5,764 nucleotides of DNA from Mycobacterium sp. Lineage in GTDB: Bacteria > Actinomycetota > Actinomycetes > Mycobacteriales > Mycobacteriaceae. The notes beneath the pieces were generated by a model. That model was not told where the DNA came from and searched no databases. It saw nothing but the letters and a program-made list of their open reading frames with translations. This document shows, in pieces, positions 1 through 4,726 of this stretch (the stretch's first letter is position 1; each line of letters opens with the position of its first letter). Made by a program: the position numbers and the translations under genes. Where the stretch lies: the NCBI GenBank assembly GCA_029256565.1, contig JAQSXQ010000147.1, forward strand, positions 1 through 5,764, given 5' to 3'.

Positions 1-98
1 CTGCGTGGGCCGGGAGTTCCCGAGTGCTTCCGGCGGGAACGCGGGGCCGGATCCCGCCGCGCCGGATCTGCGTCCGGCGGCGTAATGGTCTGGGTCAC
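1..98 (-). CDS. Partial ABC importer component, probably the permease (N-terminus only)
   Basis: A GTG start at 98 overlaps the TGA stop of the upstream substrate-binding lipoprotein by four bases (GTGA, 95-98). A good Shine-Dalgarno sequence, AAGGAG at 106-111, sits seven bases upstream, inside the last codons of the lipoprotein gene. The frame then stays open for 32 codons and runs off the left edge. The visible peptide starts MTQTITPPDADPARR and is hydrophilic, rich in Pro and Arg, with no membrane segment yet. Charged, disordered cytoplasmic N-termini of this kind are common in actinomycete SsuC/TauC-type permeases. An ATP-binding subunit would normally reach its first beta strands and Walker A motif early, so a permease is the better guess, but the fragment itself does not decide it. 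The gene is truncated by the window, not broken. The gene call is well supported; the function is inferred from context. Confidence 0.72.
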   Translation of the reverse strand, partial: MTQTITPPDADPARRDPAPRSRRKHSGTPGPR

Positions 99-1138
99 TG
101 GCGGACTCCTTCTCCTGGCAGGAACTGTGGGTCGGCCTCGTCGTCACCGATGACGCCGGTCTCGCGCATGAGGTCGAAGATCGAACTCTCGTCGTCGGCC
201 CACTTCTGGTCGAAGCGCACGTCGTCGACCACCCAGTCGTGTTGGGCGACGTAGTCCTTCATGAACGCGATGTCCTCGGGCGTGTCGACGGCGAAGTGCT
301 GTGGGTAGCGCTCGACCATCTCGTCGCGGTGCTGCTGCCACTCGGCCAGTCCGCGCGTCCACAGGTCGAGGAACGCCGACACCTCGCCGGGATGGTCGTC
401 GACCCAGTCCTTGCGGGCGACGAAGACGTTGCCCATCGGGCCGTCGTGGCCGGGGGCCTCGAGTTCGGCGAATACCTCCGCCGACGACTTCCCGTCGTAC
501 AGCGGGCGGACCGTGCCCTCGCGGAGGTCGCGCGCCGACAGGTCGGGATAGCAGATGCAGGCGTCGATCTCGCCGCGCGCCAGCAGATTCGAGAGGTTCT
601 GGATGTCGGCGACCACGATTTCGTAGTCGTCGGCCAGGTTCACGTCGTGCATCTTCTTGAGCAGCGCGCTCCACACCAGGGTGCCCGAGACCGTCGTGAA
701 CACCCCGAGGCGCTTGCCCTTCATGTCCGCCAGCGTCACGGCGGGGTCGTCGGCGCGCACCATGATGCGGCTGCGCTCGGAGTTGTAGCGGCCGATGATC
801 ATCGTCTCGCGCTGGGTCTGCTCCTCGAGGCCCGGCACCTCGAAAGAGGCGGTGGAGATGATGTCGGCGTGGCCGCCGGCGAAGAGGCCGAACTCGTCCC
901 ACGTGGCGCTGCTCTCCACCTCGTAGCCGGTGTCGCGCTGCCACTCGTCGACGATGCCCGTCTCGTTCATGTAGTCCCAGATGGGGTCCGGCGCGAACGT
1001 GAACCGGATGACGCCGTCGCGGGCGGCCCGTGACGATGCCGGCCCGCCGAGGCCGGCCGAGCATCCCGCCGTCAACGTCATCATCGCCGCCGCCGCGACG
1101 GCCACCGCGTTGCGCATCACCCGAGTGCTACGTCGCAC
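95..1138 (-). CDS. ABC transporter substrate-binding lipoprotein, NMT1/THI5/SsuA-like
   Basis: This 347-residue protein should capture a small solute outside the membrane and deliver it to an ABC importer. Residues 1-25 form a lipoprotein signal peptide: Arg-rich n-region, Ala-rich core, then lipobox L-T-A-G with the acylated Cys at 26. The mature part reads like a type 2 periplasmic-binding fold of the nitrate/sulfonate/thiamine-precursor group. It has an early strand (VIRFTFAPDPIW, about 43-54), an ADIIST segment (91-96), the typical 'LADMKGKRLGV' hinge region (136-146) followed by 'SGTLVWSALL', and 'LLARGEIDACICYPD' (185-199), the usual 'dG.iDA' element. Length is normal for the family. 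Start choice: GTG at 1138 has AGGAGG at 1144-1149 with a five-base spacer; an ATG seven codons in lacks this. It is divergent from the GAF/PucR regulator and overlaps the next transporter gene by GTGA. The ligand cannot be assigned; sulfonates, nitrate-like ions, pyrimidines and other N-heterocycles are all carried by relatives. Confidence 0.88.
   Translation of the reverse strand: MRRSTRVMRNAVAVAAAAMMTLTAGCSAGLGGPASSRAARDGVIRFTFAPDPIWDYMNETGIVDEWQRDTGYEVESSATWDEFGLFAGGHADIISTASFEVPGLEEQTQRETMIIGRYNSERSRIMVRADDPAVTLADMKGKRLGVFTTVSGTLVWSALLKKMHDVNLADDYEIVVADIQNLSNLLARGEIDACICYPDLSARDLREGTVRPLYDGKSSAEVFAELEAPGHDGPMGNVFVARKDWVDDHPGEVSAFLDLWTRGLAEWQQHRDEMVERYPQHFAVDTPEDIAFMKDYVAQHDWVVDDVRFDQKWADDESSIFDLMRETGVIGDDEADPQFLPGEGVRQ
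106..111 (-). promoter_or_regulatory. Shine-Dalgarno site of the left-edge transporter gene
   Basis: On the minus strand AAGGAG lies seven bases before the GTG at 98. It sits inside the 3' end of the substrate-binding protein gene, and it is the main evidence that the short left-edge frame is a real gene. Confidence 0.75.
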
Positions 1139-1143
1139 GGGAA

Positions 1144-1149
1144 CCTCCT
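1144..1149 (-). promoter_or_regulatory. Shine-Dalgarno site of the substrate-binding protein gene
   Basis: On the minus strand AGGAGG (within GAGGAGG, 1144-1150) stands five bases before the GTG at 1138. It fixes that GTG as the start rather than the ATG seven codons downstream. Confidence 0.85.
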
Positions 1150-1153
1150 CGAT

Positions 1154-1176
1154 GTCATGTGACGGCTGTCACCGTC
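1154..1176. promoter_or_regulatory. Nested inverted repeats, candidate operator in the leader of the importer operon
   Basis: Three overlapping dyads are visible: GTCA-tg-TGAC (1154-1163), GTGAC-ggct-GTCAC (1159-1172) and GACGG-ctgtca-CCGTC (1161-1176). They lie just upstream of the substrate-binding protein's Shine-Dalgarno site, so a bound repressor or an RNA hairpin here could control the importer. The best dyad has perfect five-base arms. Short dyads occur by chance in GC-rich DNA, so the role as an operator, and the divergent PucR-type protein as its ligand, are inference. Confidence 0.4.
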
Positions 1177-1183
1177 GAGATTC

Positions 1184-1212
1184 AGCTTGAGGCAGCGGGC
1201 CAATCGCGACAA
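1184..1212 (-). promoter_or_regulatory. Weak candidate promoter for the substrate-binding protein gene
   Basis: On the minus strand TTGTCG (1207-1212) and CAAGCT (1184-1189) are spaced by 17 bases. The -35 is fair, but the -10 matches TATAAT at only two positions. Transcription would start near 1177, so the 1154-1176 dyads would fall in the 5' leader. No better pair was seen by eye in the 1139-1243 interval. Confidence 0.25.
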
Positions 1213-1224
1213 TGTCTGCCGACA
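1208..1224. promoter_or_regulatory. Second cluster of inverted repeats at the regulator promoter
   Basis: GACA-a-TGTC (1208-1216) overlaps TGTC-tgcc-GACA (1213-1224), giving three half-sites in a row. They fall where the -35 region of the regulator would be, which would suit autorepression. The arms are only four bases long, so chance occurrence is quite possible. Confidence 0.3.
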
Positions 1225-1230
1225 CACACT

Positions 1231-1244
1231 TATGCTCGATCTCA
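1231..1244 (+). promoter_or_regulatory. Candidate -10 element for leaderless transcription of the regulator
   Basis: TATGCT at 1231-1236 fits the actinobacterial TANNNT -10 pattern. The A of the ATG at 1244 lies seven bases after its last T, the distance expected for a transcription start. A partial -35 (GCGACA, 1206-1211; four of six matches to TTGACA) is 19 bases upstream, which is long. No Shine-Dalgarno sequence precedes the ATG at 1244 or the one at 1232. A leaderless mRNA starting at the A of the 1244 ATG would explain both facts. Confidence 0.42.
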
Positions 1245-2935
1245 TGTCACCGACGACACTGAGACCCGACCTCGAGCGCTGGCTCGACGCGCTGGCCGAC
1301 ATCGGCGAGGCGGTTGGCGGTGACGAGCCCGTCGCCGACCTGGTCGACCGCGTCGCACGTACCGCGTGCGATCTGCTCGACTACGACTTCTGCGCGGTGT
1401 TCCTCCCCACCGAGGACGGGAGGGCGCTCGTCATCGTCGGGTCGCACGGCCTCTCCCCCGACTACATCGCCCAGGTCAACGCGGACCGGCCGATCCTGCT
1501 CGACGTCAGCGGTGCCGAGGAGGCGCCCACCAGCGTGGCGTTCCGCACCGGCGAGGTCGTCACGCTGGAGGACATCGAGACGATGCCGGGGATCGGACCG
1601 TGGGGAGGGGTAGCCCACGAGCAGGGCTACCGGGCGCTGGTGTCGGTGCCGCTGCGCCGCGCCGGGTCGATCGTCGGAGCGCTCAACGGCTACCGCACCG
1701 AGCCGCACCGGTTCGACGCCGTGGAGGTCGGATTGGTGACGACGCTGGGATCCCAGGTCGCCGTCGCGCTGCGAACCGCCCAACTGCGGTCCCGCGAGCA
1801 GGACACGATCCGGGAGCTGCGCCGCGCCGAAGAGGTGCACGGGCTGCTGACGGCGACCGCATTGCGCGGCGAGGGCGTTTCGGGGGTGGCCGCGGCGCTG
1901 GCGGAACTGCTCGCCCGGCCCGTGCTGATCGAGGACGTCTACGGCAACGCCCTCGCAGCCGTGGACTGGGACCAGGACGACGGCGTGTCGGCGGACGTCA
2001 CGCTCGGCGGCGAGGTGGTCGCCCGAGTCCGGGTCGGGGCCACCGACGCCGAGTTGTCGCGACTCGACGTACGCGCCGTCGAACACGCAACGGTGGTGAC
2101 GGCACTCGAGCTGATGCGCGACCGGACCGCGGCGGAAGTCGAACAGCGCCTTCGTGGTTCGCTGGTCGCCGACCTGCTGAGCACCGACGGCGCCGACATG
2201 CCCGCACTGCTCGATCGCGCCCGGCGGCTCGGCTGGGACCTCTCCGGCGACCAGTCGCTGATCTCGGTGCGGAGCATCGATCCCACGGCCGGCGACGCCA
2301 GGCCCGCCACCGACCGGCTGCTGGCAGGCGCCGACCGGTTCGCGGCGACCATCACGCCCCGTCCGCTGGTCGCCGTGTACCGGGGCGATCTGCTGTTGAT
2401 CGCCGCGCCGGGCGCGACCGCTCCGGGGCGGGTCAGCGGTGCGGCGGCGATTGCGCGTCGCCTGGTCGAGTATCTGACCGACGCCCGGGAGGTCGGGAAG
2501 GCGGTGGCCGGGGTGACCCCTGCCGTCGCGGTCCGCGAACTTCCCGACCTGTTCCGCACCCTGCGCGGTGCGCTCGACCTGGCGGCGGACGGGGCGGGTA
2601 GCGCGGTGATCGACCTGCGCGACGTCGCGATCGACCATCTGCTCCTGCAGCTGGACGACCCGGAACGGTTGCGCGCCTTCGCGGTATCCGTGTTGGGTCC
2701 GGCGCTGGACTACGACCGCGATCACTCCAGCGAGCTGTTGCGGACGGCGCGGGTACTGCTCGACCGCGACATGGACCGCCGGTCGACGGCCGATGCGCTG
2801 CACCTGCACCCCAACACGGTGACGCAACGGATGCGCCGCCTGGAGGCGCTGACCGGCCTGCACCTGAGCCGGCCCCGGGATCTGCTGCAGCTCACGTCTG
2901 CGCTGACGGTGGCCCGGGTTGCGGGCCTCGGGTGA
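1244..2935 (+). CDS. GAF domain transcriptional regulator with PucR-type C-terminal helix-turn-helix
   Basis: This 563-residue cytoplasmic regulator has an N-terminal GAF sensor domain (about 28-178, including 'YRALVSVPLRRAGSIVGALNGY' at 129-150). A helical linker with charged heptad-like character follows (about 178-200). The middle region (about 210-460) resembles the CdaR/PucR GGDEF-like module. The C-terminal PucR HTH_30 domain spans about 497-555, where 'TARVLLDRDMDRRSTADALHLHPNTVTQRMRRLEALTGL' carries the typical pattern: LL, then A..L.lHpNTv..R..rle..tG. This family senses small molecules and controls catabolic or transport genes, such as purine use by PucR. Start: ATG at 1244 is preferred because a -10-like TATGCT lies seven bases upstream and the protein then begins just before the first GAF helix. 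ATG 1232 (567 aa) is an alternative. The gene is divergent from the importer operon, a common layout for a local regulator, and convergent with the lipoprotein gene. The ligand is unknown. Confidence 0.9.
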   Translation: MSPTTLRPDLERWLDALADIGEAVGGDEPVADLVDRVARTACDLLDYDFCAVFLPTEDGRALVIVGSHGLSPDYIAQVNADRPILLDVSGAEEAPTSVAFRTGEVVTLEDIETMPGIGPWGGVAHEQGYRALVSVPLRRAGSIVGALNGYRTEPHRFDAVEVGLVTTLGSQVAVALRTAQLRSREQDTIRELRRAEEVHGLLTATALRGEGVSGVAAALAELLARPVLIEDVYGNALAAVDWDQDDGVSADVTLGGEVVARVRVGATDAELSRLDVRAVEHATVVTALELMRDRTAAEVEQRLRGSLVADLLSTDGADMPALLDRARRLGWDLSGDQSLISVRSIDPTAGDARPATDRLLAGADRFAATITPRPLVAVYRGDLLLIAAPGATAPGRVSGAAAIARRLVEYLTDAREVGKAVAGVTPAVAVRELPDLFRTLRGALDLAADGAGSAVIDLRDVAIDHLLLQLDDPERLRAFAVSVLGPALDYDRDHSSELLRTARVLLDRDMDRRSTADALHLHPNTVTQRMRRLEALTGLHLSRPRDLLQLTSALTVARVAGLG

Positions 2936-2938
2936 GGC
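2911..2938. terminator. Overlapping GC hairpins at the convergent junction, candidate bidirectional terminator
   Basis: GGCCCG-ggttg-CGGGCC (2911-2927) is a perfect six-pair, all-GC stem. GCCTC-gggt-GAGGC (2925-2938) is a second perfect stem that contains the regulator's stop codon. The two share bases 2925-2927 and so would be mutually exclusive. A further dyad, GACCGG/CCGGTC (2939-2944 and 2965-2970), lies just beyond. There is no T-tract on either strand, so this would be a U-less terminator, which is common in actinobacteria. Only 19 bases separate the two convergent stop codons, so termination signals must overlap coding sequence. Confidence 0.38.
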
Positions 2939-2954
2939 GACCGGAAGCGGGCAC

Positions 2955-3572
2955 CTAGCCGGACCCGGTCAGGCCGACCCGCACCGCGAGTGCCTGCATC
3001 TTGCCGATGCCGATCGCGAAGTCGACGGGTGTGGGTTGACCGACGGCGCTGTAGAAGTCGATGCGCACGATCGCGCGCCCCTCGCCGAAGACCAGCGCGG
3101 TCACGGCCTTCGACGAATCGTGCGCCAGTCCCGTCACCGCAATGGCGCCGGTGCCCACCGGCACGGGCTGCGACGGCTCCGTCGGGACCACCGTGGACAG
3201 CGTCTGCTGTGCCCGGGTCAGTTCGGCCGACGCCGTTGCGACGTCGGGCAGCACCACGATCGTGATGCCGATCGCCCGGGTCTGGTCCCCGTTGGTCATC
3301 AGCTCCTCCGCGCCGTGCACGCCGTCGGGATCCCGGATGGGCGGTGGCGCGGAGTATCCGTCGCCCGGTACGTAGACGTCGCCGGGTGCGAGCAGGAGCG
3401 GGGTGTAGTCGACCGGTGCGGCTGCCGTCGGACTCGTCGTCGCGGGAGTGGTCGACGGAGTCGTCTCGGTGCCCCCGGGTATCGACATCGGTTCCAGCAC
3501 GGCGCCCGGTCCCCCGCAGCCGGTGAGCAGTACCCCCGCCACGGTGGCGGCCAGGCCGGCGCGGACGATCAC
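2955..3572 (-). CDS. Secreted lipoprotein of unknown function
   Basis: This 205-residue product begins MIVRAGLAATVAGVLLTGC, a short and very clear lipoprotein signal peptide with lipobox L-T-G and acylated Cys at 19, so it should sit on the outer face of the membrane. A Thr/Pro/Ser/Ala-rich linker follows (about 32-53). The globular part (about 54-203) holds 'LLLAPGDVYVPGDGYSAPPP' (60-79), a strand-rich middle (IGITIVVLPD, 101-110), an Ala-rich helix 'ATASAELTRAQQTL' (112-125) and alternating strands (141-147 and 157-173). The pattern recalls small mycobacterial lipoproteins of the Lpq type, but no specific family is recognised. Start: GTG at 3572 overlaps the TGA of the FAD monooxygenase gene by four bases (GTGA). 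The longer frame starting at 3671 would bury the signal peptide. There is no clear Shine-Dalgarno sequence, so translation probably depends on coupling. It is the last gene of the operon and converges on the GAF/PucR regulator. Confidence 0.82.
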   Translation of the reverse strand: MIVRAGLAATVAGVLLTGCGGPGAVLEPMSIPGGTETTPSTTPATTSPTAAAPVDYTPLLLAPGDVYVPGDGYSAPPPIRDPDGVHGAEELMTNGDQTRAIGITIVVLPDVATASAELTRAQQTLSTVVPTEPSQPVPVGTGAIAVTGLAHDSSKAVTALVFGEGRAIVRIDFYSAVGQPTPVDFAIGIGKMQALAVRVGLTGSG

Positions 3573-4726
3573 AGGAACGCAGGCGCGTCGACGCCCAGTG
3601 ACGAGCGCGCGGCCAGCCGCACGCCGACGTCGGCCACCGCGCGCAGATGGCCCAGCCGGTCGGCTTCCCACGCCTGCAGGCGATCCCGCGGCAATGGCTC
3701 GTCCCGCCGCCAGCCTCCGAGTGCGTCGGCCAGTTCGGCGGCGTCACCGAGTGCCTTCGACGTTCCGGAGGCGGTGTGGGGCCGGACCGTTCCCGCCGCA
3801 TCGCCGAGCAGCAGGACCCGGTCGCCCACCATGCCGGTGGGTGGCAGGTCGAACACCGGCTGCATGAACACGGCCGAGAGCCGCACCAGGGCGGCGAACG
3901 GTTCGGGCAGCGTGCGATCCACCAACTCCATCAGCGCGTCACGCGACTCGGCGTCGAGTTCGCCGGGGGGCAGGAAGAAGTCGAAGCGATGGCCGGACCT
4001 CCCGGTGAGCAGCCCGGGGAGTCGCTCCGCCGCGGTGTTCACGTACCAGACCCAGTTCACCCGTCGTTCGGTCGCGCCACGTTCGCCGGGCACGAGGTAG
4101 CACAGCATCTGCATCCCCGGCACGGCGAAGGACGTGAAGCGTTCCGCGAGTAGATCCCGGAGGTGTCCGGGGAGAGTGGATTCCGGCTCGAGTCCGCGGA
4201 ACGCGACGTAGCCGGAGTACCGCAGGTCGTCGCGGCCGGTGAGGATCCGCCTGGTGGCCGAGCCGATGCCGTCGGCTCCGACCACCAGGTCTGCCGTGGT
4301 GGTGTAGCCGTCGCCGAACTCGGCGGTCACGTCGTCGGCGCCGACCCGGAGGTCGGTCAGCGTGCTGTCCAGACGCATGCAGACGTCGCCGAGCGGGGCC
4401 CGCAGCGCCTCGTACAGCGTGTCCCATGCCGACATCCACTGCGGGGCGTAGTGCCGCGTCGGCTGCGAACCGCGATGCAGCTGTTGACGTTCCATCAGCT
4501 GGACGCTGACCGAGGGTACGGTCCTGTCGAGCCGCGCGAGCAGCGACGCGACCTCGGGCTGCATGACGATGCCCGCACCACGCGGTTCGGTGCGTCCCAC
4601 GGACCGCTCGTAGACGGCGACCTCGGCCCCGATCGAACGCAATTCGTGGGCCGCGGCCAGCCCGCCGAGTGAGCCACCGACGACGGCGGCCCGGAACGCC
4701 GGGACCGCCGTGTCGGAACCCGTCAC
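3569..4726 (-). CDS. FAD-dependent group A monooxygenase, 2,6-dihydroxypyridine 3-monooxygenase-like
   Basis: This 385-residue cytoplasmic flavoprotein should hydroxylate an aromatic or heteroaromatic ring using NAD(P)H and O2. Visible motifs are the N-terminal FAD site 'AAVVGGSLGGLAAAHELR' (13-30), ribose-binding Glu in VYER (E40), 'GAGIVMQPEVASLL' (50-63), the DG motif 'ADLVVGADGIGSATRR' (145-160) and the GD motif 'LLLGDAAGTVRPHTASG' (305-321). The GGSxxG fingerprint, the 'GaGIVmQPE' segment and the 'RPHTASGtsKAlgDA' C-terminal stretch are what I recall of the dihydroxypyridine hydroxylase branch from nicotine degradation in Paenarthrobacter, and the length fits. The exact substrate is not determined by these motifs, and other UbiH/PHBH-type activities remain possible. 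Start: GTG at 4726 overlaps the upstream reductase stop by GTGA. Upstream in-frame sequence is Arg/Pro/Gly-rich shadow of the reductase gene. No strong Shine-Dalgarno sequence is present, so coupling is likely. Confidence 0.87.
   Translation of the reverse strand: MTGSDTAVPAFRAAVVGGSLGGLAAAHELRSIGAEVAVYERSVGRTEPRGAGIVMQPEVASLLARLDRTVPSVSVQLMERQQLHRGSQPTRHYAPQWMSAWDTLYEALRAPLGDVCMRLDSTLTDLRVGADDVTAEFGDGYTTTADLVVGADGIGSATRRILTGRDDLRYSGYVAFRGLEPESTLPGHLRDLLAERFTSFAVPGMQMLCYLVPGERGATERRVNWVWYVNTAAERLPGLLTGRSGHRFDFFLPPGELDAESRDALMELVDRTLPEPFAALVRLSAVFMQPVFDLPPTGMVGDRVLLLGDAAGTVRPHTASGTSKALGDAAELADALGGWRRDEPLPRDRLQAWEADRLGHLRAVADVGVRLAARSSLGVDAPAFL

Noticed and set aside
239..1033. Long plus-strand open frame opposite the substrate-binding protein
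   Set aside because: It is a shadow frame typical of GC-rich DNA. The opposite strand has a signal peptide, lipobox, Shine-Dalgarno site and family-like fold; this frame has no recognisable domain.
1187..1243. Longer regulator start from TTG at 1187 (19 extra residues)
   Set aside because: No Shine-Dalgarno sequence precedes it. The extra residues resemble translated promoter DNA, and the stretch contains the putative -10 and dyads.
1247..2863. 538-codon minus-strand open frame antisense to the regulator
   Set aside because: Its Arg/Gln/Gly/Val-rich low-information composition mirrors the GC-rich regulator codons. The GAF and PucR HTH motifs on the other strand settle the coding strand.
3573..3671. 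Upstream extension of the lipoprotein to 3671
   Set aside because: It adds an Arg-rich stretch that would bury a textbook lipoprotein signal peptide, and it lies inside the monooxygenase gene. GTG 3572 with the GTGA overlap is far better.
2722..3801. Minus-strand 359-codon frame spanning the convergent junction
   Set aside because: It is extremely Arg-rich, crosses the end of the regulator and the whole lipoprotein in another frame, and shows no motif.
2919..4100. Plus-strand open frame across the lipoprotein and monooxygenase genes
   Set aside because: The composition is Arg/Gly/Ser-biased with no domain, and it runs across two clearly coding genes on the other strand.
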